A model generated the notes under the pieces. It did not search any database, was not told where the DNA came from, and saw only the letters and a program-made list of their open reading frames with translations. This document shows positions 35,427 through 43,731 of a stretch of DNA of 64,000 bases, piece after piece (position 1 is the stretch's first letter; each line of letters opens with the position of its first letter). The position numbers and the translations under genes were made by a program. This DNA is from Alphaproteobacteria bacterium. GTDB lineage: Bacteria; Pseudomonadota; Alphaproteobacteria; Rhizobiales; Xanthobacteraceae. The DNA lies in assembly GCA_037200445.1 (NCBI GenBank), contig JBBCGH010000001.1, positions 4,523,162-4,587,161 of the forward strand, given 5' to 3'.

Positions 35427-36648
35427 TAGCCACCGATCGCCTCGTTCGCGATATCGTTGAGGCCTTTGCGCTCCATCGGAAAGCCAGCAGCGATCCATGC
35501 TTTCTCGGCGCGCGCCAGCGCAGCGCCGAGCGACGGGCCTTTCTCGACCCCGCGCGCGATGAAATCGGCGGCACGCAGCGGAAACACCGGGGCGGTCCAG
35601 CGCTGCGGCAGCGTGGCAAGCGCGCGCCAAGCTGCGTCGTGCGCGCCATCCTGCGAGCGCGTCCATGCGAGCATCACGCGCTCGGTGAAGGGCTCCGCCC
35701 CGATGCGGTAGATCAGCTCGCGCGCTCCCGCTTCGCTCATCGCCGGCGACACGCGCCACCAGCCGTCGAGGGCGGCCAGCCGTTCGTGCTCTGCATTGAA
35801 CAGACGCAGCCGCTGCCAGAGCCGTTCGGCGTCTTCGGCGATCCAGACGGCAAGCGCACCGAGCCGGCGCGGCGCGTCCGCCGTCAGGCCGATCTTGGTT
35901 TCGATCTTCGCGATGTTCGAAAAGCTTGCCAGATACGGCACGCCGCCGAGCACGGGGCCGAGCAGCCCCGCCTCGGCCATCACGGCGAGCACGCCCACCG
36001 CATGCGGCGCGAGCATCAGCTTCATCAGCTCCATGCGTACGCGCTCGCGCGACAACTGCCCGAGGCCGGCGCGCGCGCCACGATGGTGGCGTGCAGACCT
36101 TCCGCGTCCGGATGCCCCTCGCCATAGTACGCGTGGAAGCGGAAGAAGCGCAGGATGCGCAGATAATCTTCCGCGATGCGCGTTGCCGCATCGCCGATGA
36201 AGCGCACACGCCGCGCGCGCAAATCCGCAACGCCGCCGACATGGTCGTGCACCGCGCCGTCGGCCGAGAGCGAAAGCCCGTTCATGGTGAAATCGCGCCG
36301 CCCGGCATCGCGCTTCCAGTCGCGCCCGAACTTCACCGTCGCGTGGCGGCCGAAGGTCTCGACGTCCTCGCGCAAGGTCGTCACTTCGAACGGCTTGCTG
36401 GCGACCACCACCGTGACGGTGCCGTGATCGACGCCGGTCGGCACCGCCTTGAAACCGGCGGCCTCGGCGCGGCGCGTCACCTCGGCGGGCAGCGCGGTCG
36501 TCGCGATGTCGATATCGCCATGCGGCAGACCGATGAGCGCGTTGCGCACGGCGCCGCCGACCACGCGCGCCTCCTCGCCGTCGCGGTCGAGCACGGCGAG
36601 CAGCTGTGCGAGCGGCTTTTCGGTGAGCCAGGGCGCGTCAATACGCAT
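35426..36648 (-). pseudogene. cca: CCA tRNA nucleotidyltransferase, one frameshift
   Basis: Adds or repairs the 3' CCA of tRNA (about 407 residues). The N-terminal class-II nucleotidyltransferase core is intact: VVGGAVRNALIG, then HGDIDIATTALP with the DxD, then RRDFTMNGLSL and DYLRILRFFRFHAYYGEG. The frame breaks near 36070, in a GC-alternating tract; a two-base duplication (or one missing base) there would restore VARAGLGQLSRERVRMELMK. The C-terminal domain then runs to the stop at 35426. Viability requires CCA ends if none are genomically encoded, so an error is likely. Confidence 0.9.
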
Positions 36649-36653
36649 CGCCG

Positions 36654-36917
36654 TCACTGCGTCGTCCCCGGGACGAGCTTGCCGTTCTCGATGTGCGCCG
36701 GGACGTAATTGGAGCCGGCGGGCTCGCCGCCCCATTGCGCCAGCACGATGAAGCTGCCGGCCATCAGGATCAGCGCTGCAGCCGTGAGCCAGGCGAGCGT
36801 CGGCAGCGGCCAGGATTCGGGGTGGATCACGTCGGCGCGCGTCGCCCACAGATAGACCACGTAGACCGCAAACGGCGCGAGGAACAGCGCAAGCTCGGTG
36901 AGAACGGGGCGGATCAT
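36654..36917 (-). CDS. Small two-span membrane protein (DUF6111-like)
   Basis: An 87-residue inner-membrane protein with two hydrophobic segments (about residues 7-24 and 40-62). The C-terminus is soluble and ends PAHIENGKLVPGTTQ. It matches a short alphaproteobacterial protein normally found beside cca (DUF6111 as I recall it). Its stop lies only a few bases before the cca ATG, so it is probably co-transcribed with and upstream of cca. Confidence 0.78.
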   Translation of the reverse strand: MIRPVLTELALFLAPFAVYVVYLWATRADVIHPESWPLPTLAWLTAAALILMAGSFIVLAQWGGEPAGSNYVPAHIENGKLVPGTTQ

Positions 36918-36980
36918 CCGAGAGTTTTATCGTGGTGTGGGGGTGGGGGATAGCGGAGGGCGTGCCGCGCGCTCCGTCTT

Positions 36981-37116
36981 ACCCTCCCCCTTGTGGGGAG
37001 GGTCGGCGAAGGTGCGGAGCACCTGAGCCGGGGTGGGGTGAACCTTGTTGCGAGAAGAGTCACCCTACCCCGACGCTCACTGCGTTCGCGTCGACCCTCC
37101 CCCTCCAGGGGAGGGT
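36981..37116. repeat. ACCCTCCCC...GGGGAGGGT intergenic repeat
   Basis: A hairpin at the left (ACCCTCCCC / GGGGAGGGT) and another at the right (ACCCTCCCC / GGGGAGGGT) flank a GGGTGGGGTG/CACCCTACCCC centre. The same layout recurs at 46682, 60031 and 61519. Confidence 0.75.
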
Positions 37117-37250
37117 GATCGAGCCTGTGGCTCGCGCATCGCATAATCTCGATCTCCTGAACTCAGCCGCTCCCGTTCTCGCGGCGCGTTTTTGCGCCCG
37201 AGGTGTGGGGCAGAAGCGCCGTCCAAGAGTGAGGGCGGCGCGGGACGCCG

Positions 37251-37603
37251 GGGTCCTGGATTGCAGGCGAAGCCTGCCGGGACCCGCGGGCTTCAATCTC
37301 TTGCGAGACTGAAGCGGGACGATGCTTTTCGATGAAGCGCCGTCCGGTTTGGTAGTCCGCAAGTCCGCCATTTCTCCGGCGTCCCGCGCGCGGTGTTTGA
37401 AGCCTGCTCTGTACGACCCCCGGTGGCCTTACCCTTTCAGGTCCGAACCGCGGACCTAACCACCGCTGCGGGGGTCTCGCTGCGCGCGGGCGACGGGCAA
37501 GTCGCTAAGGCGCGCAGCCACCCGAACCCCCAGTGGCGCGCGGCTGGCGCGCCGGGACCGCTCAGCTTCGGCTGCCGCGACGCGGGTGTGCGTGTTGCAC
37601 CCG
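37251..37603. other. Gene-free region with six consecutive hairpins
   Basis: The span from 36918 to 37825 has no convincing gene. Within it are stems at 37251-37285 (GGGTCC with inner GCAGGC), 37290-37315 (GCTTCA...TCTC), 37415-37476 (nested GACCCC, GGTGG, GGTCC with their complements), 37480-37517 (CTGCGCGC and GCGAC), 37535-37553 (GGCGCGC) and 37583-37603 (CGGGTG). It could be a structured RNA or a family of mobile palindromic repeats; codon-like bias is absent. Confidence 0.55.
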
Positions 37604-37724
37604 TGCGCAGCCACCGCCCCCGATCCGCACTCCAAGACGCCTCTAGAAGCGCCCCTCGTGGATCGAGGCGACCGACCAGTATGACGGGCGATGTGGCGGA
37701 GAGTGGGTCGAAACTTGTTCGGAA

Positions 37725-37740
37725 TATGATTTTTATCATA
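37725..37740. promoter_or_regulatory. AT-rich inverted repeat upstream of the toxin locus
   Basis: TATGAT, TTTT, ATCATA in a locally AT-rich stretch about 90 bases before the toxin-like gene. A TTGACG at 37758 with TAGGTA 17 bases on is a possible promoter. Operator function is inferred. Confidence 0.35.
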
Positions 37741-37825
37741 ATGACAGGAATATGAGCTTGACGAGATTGATGACCTAGGATAGGTACATTATCATATTTT
37801 CACAAAGTTACCCGAGGCCGTGAGG

Positions 37826-38407
37826 ATGAACCCAGAAAACCCAGACACCACCTTTCCCGTCGTCGTCGAGCGATGGCGGTCGCGCGAAGAGATTCGGCGG
37901 GAGTACCTCGATAGCCTTTCCCCGGAAGAGCTTCGCCAAGTGAATCCGGCGGATTACTGGGTCAAATATGGATTACCCGCTTGGCAGCGTGAACAGGCGC
38001 GCAAATCCGCGGCCGATCAGTCACGTGTGCCGGCTGGCAATTCGGATGGAGTGTTGCTCGAAGCCGAATGGGACGAAAAAGCCGGGTTCAGACGCAATCA
38101 GCCGCGTTGGGCGAAAGGGACCCCAAAGATCGGGGGGCGTTGGTCTGGTGGCGCCGGGACAGACGCGCCGGGTGTCGGGCGCGATTCGAGTGGAGTCACG
38201 CGCGGTGGGCATCATTTCGTACCGCGCAAGATTTTTGACAAAGAACCGCTGCGCCCGGAGACGCGTGAGGTATTCGAGCGCGGCGTCACGGGACCATTGA
38301 ATGCGGGGCCCCACCGCAACAGCGAAGAGCATTTCATATACAATGAGGCCGTCCACGAGAAGTATCGAACATTTCTGCGCGAGAATGGAATTCGGGCGAA
38401 GACATGA
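37826..38407 (+). CDS. Putative GHH-type nuclease toxin
   Basis: A 193-residue protein. Residues 1-70 are charged and helical. A middle stretch reads NQPRWAKGTPKIGGRWSGG, a linker type I associate with phage-head and polymorphic-toxin proteins. The C-terminal domain begins GGHHFVPRKIF and continues FERGVTGPLNAGPHRNSEEH, HFIYNEAVHEKYRTFL. The GHH signature plus later His residues suggests an HNH/Endo VII-superfamily toxin domain; this is recognition by eye. There is no signal peptide or secretion domain. The ATG at 37826 follows GAGG. Its stop overlaps the next ATG, and an immunity-like gene follows. Confidence 0.6.
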   Translation: MNPENPDTTFPVVVERWRSREEIRREYLDSLSPEELRQVNPADYWVKYGLPAWQREQARKSAADQSRVPAGNSDGVLLEAEWDEKAGFRRNQPRWAKGTPKIGGRWSGGAGTDAPGVGRDSSGVTRGGHHFVPRKIFDKEPLRPETREVFERGVTGPLNAGPHRNSEEHFIYNEAVHEKYRTFLRENGIRAKT

Positions 38408-38541
38408 CACCTGAGCAAGCCCGCAAGTTTCTCGACGACGTGAAGCGCTCGAGCGACCCGCGAATCCGCCCATTCAACATGCGTCTCTACATGCGTGAGA
38501 TCATGTACTGGATGCGCCGCGGTCCGCGCGGAAGGGAGTGA
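38404..38541 (+). CDS. Very small protein between toxin and immunity-like genes
   Basis: A 45-residue basic protein: MTPEQARKFLDDVKRSSDPR, then IRPFNMRLYMREIMYWMRRG. Its ATG overlaps the toxin-like gene stop (ATGA), and its own stop is 9 bases before the next ATG, so all three genes are translationally linked. It is probably soluble and helical. The function is unknown; a chaperone or part of the immunity unit are possibilities, without direct evidence. Confidence 0.5.
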   Translation: MTPEQARKFLDDVKRSSDPRIRPFNMRLYMREIMYWMRRGPRGRE

Positions 38542-38549
38542 GGATAACC

Positions 38550-38984
38550 ATGACAACCGACGAGGACCGGCTCCACGAGGAAAGGCTCAGAACGTTCGAC
38601 CGTCTGGAGAAGGTGATCGAACAATTCATGAGCCAGTTCGGGCGGCCAGATTTTGAAGGGGGCCGCCTCGGCGACTTTGATGTGATTGGAGACTACTGGG
38701 GTTATCCGCAGGTGAAGGTCGGCATCCACGATCTGGCGCTCCTGCGCCCCGACATCGTCAAGGGCCTGCAACGCATCATTGCGGATTTTCCGGAGTGGGA
38801 AATCGTCTACACCGTTGCGGTGCGCGGGCACTACGGCGACTGGCCCGACATGGGCCTCTATATTCGCGCACAAGAAATCATCGACACGTTGCAACGGCAG
38901 TATTTTCCGAAGGAATTTCAAACGATCCGCTACGAGGGCAGCCGCCGCGCCGCTGAACCGGGCAGCAAGAAGAAGCCCGCGTGA
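38550..38984 (+). CDS. Putative immunity protein partner of the GHH toxin
   Basis: A 144-residue acidic, soluble protein. The helical N-terminus (DEDRLHEERLRTFDRLEKVI) leads into an alternating strand/helix core with many aromatics (DVIGDYWGYPQVKVGIHDL, FPEWEIVYTVAVRGHYGDW) and a basic C-terminal tail ending KKKPA. An AGGATAACC sequence precedes the ATG. Immunity function is inferred from its place directly after a toxin-like gene and the translational coupling; I cannot name the family. Confidence 0.5.
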   Translation: MTTDEDRLHEERLRTFDRLEKVIEQFMSQFGRPDFEGGRLGDFDVIGDYWGYPQVKVGIHDLALLRPDIVKGLQRIIADFPEWEIVYTVAVRGHYGDWPDMGLYIRAQEIIDTLQRQYFPKEFQTIRYEGSRRAAEPGSKKKPA

Positions 38985-39084
38985 GCGCAGCGAGACTCCA
39001 CAGCTGACGGCGCAGGGCGCCGCGCGCTTTGCCCGCCCACGATTCAGAGCTAACCTCCCCGCCGGCACGCATCGGGGGAAAGCC

Positions 39085-39868
39085 ATGGCCCGTCTCCTCG
39101 CCGCACTGCTCGCCGTCATGCTCAGCGCCGCCGCGCAGGCGCAATCCTCCGACCCGCGCATCGCGGACCTCGTGCGCGCCGGCAAGGTGCGCTTCGGCAC
39201 CTTCCCGCCGCAGTACACCAAGGATGCGAAGGGCGAACTGAAGGGCCCGTTCGTCGAAATGATGCGCGCGGGCCGCCGCGCACATGGGCCTGCCGATCCA
39301 ACTGATCGAGTTGCAAACGCCGGCGAAGCTCGTCGAGTGCCTCGACACCGGCGCCTGCGATTACGGCTCGCTCGGCTTCGACCCGGCGCGCGCCGACAAG
39401 GTCGAGGGTTTCACGGCGCCGTTCATGCAGTTCGGCTATACGTTTCTGGTGCCGCCCGGCTCCGCGATCGCGAGCTTCGCGGATGCCGACCGCGCGGGCG
39501 TGCGCATCGCGGTGGTGCGCGGTCACGCCTCCACGCTCGCGATCGCACGCATCCTGAAGAACGCCGAACAGGTGAGCACGGACACGCCTGACGAGTCGTT
39601 CGAGCTGTTGCGCAGCGGCAGGGTCGACGCGTGGGCCTCGGCTGCGCCCGCACTGTTCGACTACGCGGCGGAATTCCCCGGCTCGCGCGTGCTCGCGGAC
39701 AGCTATGGCGCCAATCGCCCGACGCTCGTCGGCCCGAGGGGAAAGCCGGAGCGTTTTGCCTACATCAGGGAATTCATCGATCACGCGAACGCATCGGGAT
39801 TGTCACAGCAGGTGCTCGATCGCGCGGGTGTGGCGGGGTACACGCTGCCGGATAAGGGGAAGAATTAG
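39085..39868 (+). pseudogene. Periplasmic amino-acid-type solute-binding protein, one frameshift
   Basis: A substrate-binding protein of about 260 residues. The signal peptide MARLLAALLAVMLSAAAQAQ is followed by IADLVRAGKVRFGTFPPQYT, then after a break LIELQTPAKLVECLDTGACD and YTFLVPPGSAIASFADAD, typical of SBP_bac_3-like folds. The frame breaks at the GGG of 39270-39272; dropping one G gives MMRAAAAHMGLPIQL. No permease or ATPase gene is adjacent, so the transporter is incomplete here. Ligand unknown. Confidence 0.8.
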
Positions 39869-39894
39869 GAGAGACGCGCTGAGCGGGCCGGTTT

Positions 39895-39953
39895 CCCTCT
39901 CCCCGCTTCAGCGGGGAGAGGGTGGCGCGCGTAGCGCGCCGTGCCTTCCTCAC
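39895..39953. repeat. CCCTCTCCCC palindromic repeat (short copy)
   Basis: The hairpin CCTCTCCCCGC-TTCA-GCGGGGAGAGG is followed by GCGCGCGTAGCGCGC. It has the same word set as the elements at 46682 and 61519. Confidence 0.6.
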
Positions 39954-40609
39954 CCATAAATCTTCTCATACAAATTCCGCAAAATCCCCGCCGTCACGCC
40001 CCAGATATAGCGCTCGCCGAACGGCATCTCGTAATAGTGGCGCGTGACGCCTTTCCAGTCGCGGCTCTTGCGCGCGTGGTTCGCGGTATCCATCACGAAG
40101 GCGAGCGGCACCTCGAAGGCGTCGGCCACTTCGCCCGTGTTGATGCGCAATTCGTAATTCGGGATCACGCGCGCGACCACCGGCAGGATGCGGAAGCCCG
40201 TGAAGGTGAGATAGAGGTCGAGATAGCCGATCGGCTCGATCAGCGCCGCGTCGAGCCCGACTTCCTCGTGCGCCTCGCGCAATGCTGCGGCGACCGGCGA
40301 GGCATCGGCCGCATCGATCTTGCCGCCCGGAAAGGCGACCTGACCCGCGTGGCTCGGCAGGTCGGAGGTGCGCACCGTGAGCAGCACGCCGGGCTCGGCG
40401 TGATCGACGACCGGCACCAGCACGGCGGCGGCGCGCGTCGCCTTGACGCCGGCCTCGTCCCACACCGCCGGATCGCGGTCGAGATCGCCGCGCGGGAAGT
40501 CGGTGAGCGTGAGGTCGGTGAGCGCGGGCGGCACGTCGAGGGTGAGCGTCTTGCGCACGCGGTCGAAGAAGTCGCGGCCGATGATGAGGGGTGGTGTGGG
40601 GGAATCCAT
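39950..40609 (-). CDS. Nudix hydrolase, CoA pyrophosphatase type
   Basis: A 219-residue Nudix protein. The Nudix box GGKIDAADASPVAAALREAH continues EEVGLD, fitting G-x5-E-x7-REUxEExGU with a slightly longer first spacing. The preceding LPSHAGQVAFPGGK is the block that marks the CoA/acyl-CoA diphosphatase group (NudL/YeaB). It cleaves CoA to phosphopantetheine and 3',5'-ADP. It follows DUF1285 on the same strand after a GTCAT repeat. In relatives this pair lies next to cca; here 3 kb of other DNA intervenes. Confidence 0.88.
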   Translation of the reverse strand: MDSPTPPLIIGRDFFDRVRKTLTLDVPPALTDLTLTDFPRGDLDRDPAVWDEAGVKATRAAAVLVPVVDHAEPGVLLTVRTSDLPSHAGQVAFPGGKIDAADASPVAAALREAHEEVGLDAALIEPIGYLDLYLTFTGFRILPVVARVIPNYELRINTGEVADAFEVPLAFVMDTANHARKSRDWKGVTRHYYEMPFGERYIWGVTAGILRNLYEKIYG

Positions 40610-40624
40610 CAGCGCACTCCGCCT

Positions 40625-40739
40625 GTCATCCCGGGCGAGCGCAGCGAGACCCGGGACCCAATAAACACCGGCCGAGCGATGATAGCGCCGTCGGTGTTTA
40701 CTGGATCCCGGATAGCCGCTTCGCGGCTTCCGGGATGAC
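40625..40739. repeat. Two-hairpin GTCAT repeat between DUF1285 and Nudix genes
   Basis: The ends are GTCATCCCGGG and CCGGGATGAC, with the internal tags CCCAATAAACAC and GTGTTTACTGGATCC. It is one of the 110-115-bp GTCAT elements. Confidence 0.8.
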
Positions 40740-40751
40740 AGCGGACCATGT

Positions 40752-41345
40752 TCACCGCAATCCCTTCAACTCATCGGCCGGCGCCATCGCGTAGAACTCC
40801 CCACCCGACGCAACGCCGAACATGCGCGCCCCATCCACGTCGCGCTCCTCGCCCAATTCCACCAGATCGTAGAACAGCGCGCGCGTCACCAGCGCCCAAA
40901 GCTCGCGCCGCACATGCAGGTAGGGCTTGAGCCCGCCGGTCTCCGGCTCCGGCTCGAAGCGCAGCGCGTGATCCGCGCCTACCGTCACCCAGTCGTCGAC
41001 ATTGGTGCGGAAGTGCAGCACCTTGCTCTTCGGGCCGTCCTCGATCGTCATCTCCACCGCGGTGAACGGCGCGTCGTCGACCGTGATGCCGACCTTCTCG
41101 ACCGGCGTCTTGAGAAAGTAGTTGTCGCCCTCGCGCCAGAGCACCGAGGCGAACAGCTTGACCAGCGCGGGCCGCCCGATCGGCGTCTTCATGTACAACC
41201 AGGTGCCGTCGGCGGCGATGCGCATGTCGAGATCGCCGCAGAACGGCGGATTCCACAGGTGCAGCGGCGGCGGGCCTTTCGCGCCTGCTTTCCTTGCGGA
41301 AGTAGCCAGCGTGTCGAGGCCGGAACTGGTGTTCTGCTCTGCCAT
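40752..41345 (-). CDS. DUF1285 family protein
   Basis: A 197-residue soluble protein. PPLHLWNPPFCGDLDMRIAA and DGTWLYMKTPIGRPALVKLF are the DUF1285 core, with REGDNYFLKTPVEKVGITVD following. The biochemical function is unknown. The ATG at 41345 gives MAEQNTSSG; the frame is open further upstream into the divergent promoter region, which I do not accept. It is first in a run with the CoA-type Nudix gene and is divergent from the MoxR operon. Confidence 0.88.
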   Translation of the reverse strand: MAEQNTSSGLDTLATSARKAGAKGPPPLHLWNPPFCGDLDMRIAADGTWLYMKTPIGRPALVKLFASVLWREGDNYFLKTPVEKVGITVDDAPFTAVEMTIEDGPKSKVLHFRTNVDDWVTVGADHALRFEPEPETGGLKPYLHVRRELWALVTRALFYDLVELGEERDVDGARMFGVASGGEFYAMAPADELKGLR

Positions 41346-41625
41346 CAACCGGATGCCGTAAGCCTTGATCTCGCCCGCAATTTGGCCACGCGGAAGCCCC
41401 AGGGTACCAGGCTCCGCTCGCGTGAACGTGATGTGTAGAACAGGAATCGCACCGGGCCAAAAATAGCGTAGACTCCAACAGGATATGAGAATCAGCGCGC
41501 GTTCGCGCCACAGTGATGGCGTGATGTTTGCATAATTGGCGTGCAACGGCTCTGGTTGATAACGGCGGGAGCCGATAACGCAGCAAGAACAAGCAGAAGA
41601 ACACGCAGCACAGGAAGAGGTTCAG

Positions 41626-42627
41626 ATGCCGGTCGAAGGGCTCGAGAAGTTCGAGGACATGGTGGTGCGGGCCGCCGAGACGACAGCGGCGCATGCGCGC
41701 GCCGCCCGGGCCGCGATCGGCGCCGTCATCTTCGGGCAGGAGAGCGTGGTCGACCGCGCGCTGATCACCATCCTGTCGGGCGGGCATGCGCTGCTGGTCG
41801 GCGTGCCCGGCCTCGCCAAGACCAAGCTGGTCGAGACCATGGGCGTGGCGCTTGGGCTTGATGCCCGGCGCATCCAGTTCACGCCGGACCTGATGCCCTC
41901 CGACATTCTCGGCACCGAGGTGCTGGAAGAATCGCAGGCGGGCAAGCGCAGCTTCCGCTTCATCTCCGGTCCGGTGTTCGCGCAGCTGCTGATGGCGGAC
42001 GAGATCAACCGCGCCTCCCCGCGCACCCAGTCCGCGCTGCTGCAGGCGATGCAGGAACATCACGTCACCGTCGCGGGCCAGCGCCACGACCTGCCCGCCC
42101 CGTTCCATGTGCTCGCCACGCAGAACCCGCTGGAGCAGGAGGGCACGTATCCGCTGCCCGAAGCGCAGCTCGACCGCTTCCTGATGGAGATCGACGTCGA
42201 CTATCCGGACCGCGAGGCGGAGCGGAAGATCCTGTTCGACACGACCGGCGCCGAGGAGACCAAGGCCAAGGCCGCGATGACGGCGGAGGATCTGCAGGCC
42301 GCGCAGCGGCTGGTGCGGCGGCTGCCGGTCGGCGAGTCCGTGGTCGAAGCCATCTTGGCGCTGGTGCGCTCGGCGCGTCCGGGGCCGGAAGGCGGCGAGC
42401 TCGCCAAATCGATCGCCTGGGGCCCGGGTCCGCGCGCCTCGCAGGCGCTGATGCTCGCGGTGCGCGCCCGCGCGCTGCTCGACGGGCGCTATGCGCCCTC
42501 CGTCGACGACGTGGTGGAGCTCGCGGAGCCTGTGCTGAAGCACCGCATGGCGCTTACGTTTGCGGCCCGCGCCGACGGCGAGACCATTCCGGCAATCATC
42601 GCCAAGCTGAAGTCGCGTATCGGGTAG
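41626..42627 (+). CDS. MoxR-family AAA+ ATPase
   Basis: A 333-residue cytosolic MoxR ATPase, thought to act as a chaperone for assembly of protein complexes with VWA-domain partners. Walker A is LLVGVPGLAKTKLVETMGVA (GLAKT form), Walker B is LLMADEINRASPRTQSALLQ, and sensor 1 is in FHVLATQNPLEQEGTYPLPE. It leads a four-gene operon: MoxR, DUF58 (2 bases later), BatA/DUF4159, then a large membrane protein. The divergent 280-bp gap with DUF1285 presumably holds its promoter. Confidence 0.93.
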   Translation: MPVEGLEKFEDMVVRAAETTAAHARAARAAIGAVIFGQESVVDRALITILSGGHALLVGVPGLAKTKLVETMGVALGLDARRIQFTPDLMPSDILGTEVLEESQAGKRSFRFISGPVFAQLLMADEINRASPRTQSALLQAMQEHHVTVAGQRHDLPAPFHVLATQNPLEQEGTYPLPEAQLDRFLMEIDVDYPDREAERKILFDTTGAEETKAKAAMTAEDLQAAQRLVRRLPVGESVVEAILALVRSARPGPEGGELAKSIAWGPGPRASQALMLAVRARALLDGRYAPSVDDVVELAEPVLKHRMALTFAARADGETIPAIIAKLKSRIG

Positions 42628-42629
42628 CA

Positions 42630-43577
42630 ATGGACGCCGAGCATCTCGCATTCGAGGCGGATGCGACGCGACGGGCAACCGGCGCGGGGCGGCAGCTATC
42701 CGCCACCATGCCGCGGCTCATCCTGGAAGCGCGGCGCGTCGCCGCAACCATCATCCACGGGCTGCACGGCCGCCGCCGCGCCGGCTCCGGCGAGAACTTC
42801 TGGCAGTTCCGCCGCTTCATGTCGGGCGAGCCCGCCGCGCGCGTCGACTGGCGGCGCTCCGCGCGCGACGACAATCTCTATGTGCGCGAGCGCGAGTGGG
42901 AAGCGGCGCACACCGTGTGGATCTGGCCGGACCGCTCGCCCTCGATGGTGTTCGCCTCGGCGCTGGTGTGGGAGACCAAGCTCGACCGCGCGCTGGTGGT
43001 CGCATTCGCGCTCGCCGAGGTGCTGGTCGAAGGCGGCGAGCGTGTCGGCATCCCCGGCATGATGCGCCCGACCGCGACGCGCAACATCATCGAGCGCATG
43101 GCCGAGACCATCGTGCACGATCCGACCGCGCGCGCGAGCCTGCCGCCCTCGTTCGCACCCTCCCCGCAGTCCGAGGTCGTGGTGCTGTCCGACCTGTGGA
43201 GCCCCGCGGCCGACGTGCTGCGCACGATTGCGCAATTGTCGGCGAACGGCGCGCACGGTCACGTCGTGCAGGTCGTCGATCCCGCGGAGGAGACATTCCC
43301 GTTCTCCGGCCGCATCGAGTTCGTCGATCCCGAGGACGGGCACTCGATCACCGTCGGCCGTGCCGAGGCGTGGCGCGAGGAATACCAGGCGCGCGTCGAG
43401 CGCCACCGCGCCGAGATTCGCGCCGAGACCGACCGGCTCGGCTGGAGCTTCATCATCCACCGCACCGACCGGCCGGCGAGCGAGCTTCTGCTGGCGCTGC
43501 ACACCCGCATGGGTGCCGGGCCGGGCGGCACCGGCGTCAACCTGCGCCACGCCGACTTCCACGGGAGCGCCGCATGA
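42630..43577 (+). CDS. DUF58 domain protein
   Basis: A 315-residue protein of the DUF58 family, the usual partner of MoxR. LHGRRRAGSGENFWQFRRFM, then GEPAARVDWRRSARDDNLYV and REREWEAAHTVWIWPDRSPS, is the DUF58 block, resembling a VWA-type fold (DRSPSM in place of the MIDAS DxSxS). No membrane segments are evident, unlike many longer DUF58 proteins. It starts 2 bases after the MoxR stop. A GTCAT repeat separates it from the next gene. Confidence 0.9.
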   Translation: MDAEHLAFEADATRRATGAGRQLSATMPRLILEARRVAATIIHGLHGRRRAGSGENFWQFRRFMSGEPAARVDWRRSARDDNLYVREREWEAAHTVWIWPDRSPSMVFASALVWETKLDRALVVAFALAEVLVEGGERVGIPGMMRPTATRNIIERMAETIVHDPTARASLPPSFAPSPQSEVVVLSDLWSPAADVLRTIAQLSANGAHGHVVQVVDPAEETFPFSGRIEFVDPEDGHSITVGRAEAWREEYQARVERHRAEIRAETDRLGWSFIIHRTDRPASELLLALHTRMGAGPGGTGVNLRHADFHGSAA

Positions 43578-43599
43578 GAGCGGTGCCATATACTCTGTC

Positions 43600-43714
43600 G
43601 TCATCGCCCGCGAAGGCGGGCGATCCAGTAATCGCTGACGCTGCGGTCTGGCGCGTTCATTCGCTTCAATCATCGTCTGTGTTTACTGGATGCCCCGCAT
43701 TCGCGGGGCATGAC
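43600..43714. repeat. Two-hairpin GTCAT repeat, orientation 2
   Basis: It starts GTCATCGCCCGC-GAAG-GCGGGCGATCC and ends GATGCCCCGC-ATTC-GCGGGGCATGAC, with tags CCAGTAATC and GTTTACTGG. It carries the same hairpins as the element at 11379 in inverted orientation. Confidence 0.8.
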
Positions 43715-43731
43715 AGGCGGGGGAGCGCCGC

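Noticed and set aside
37060-37371. Minus-strand 103-codon frame in the hairpin-rich gap
   Set aside because: It lies across the repeat at 36981 and two strong hairpins, is extremely Arg/Ala/Pro-rich, and has no ribosome site.
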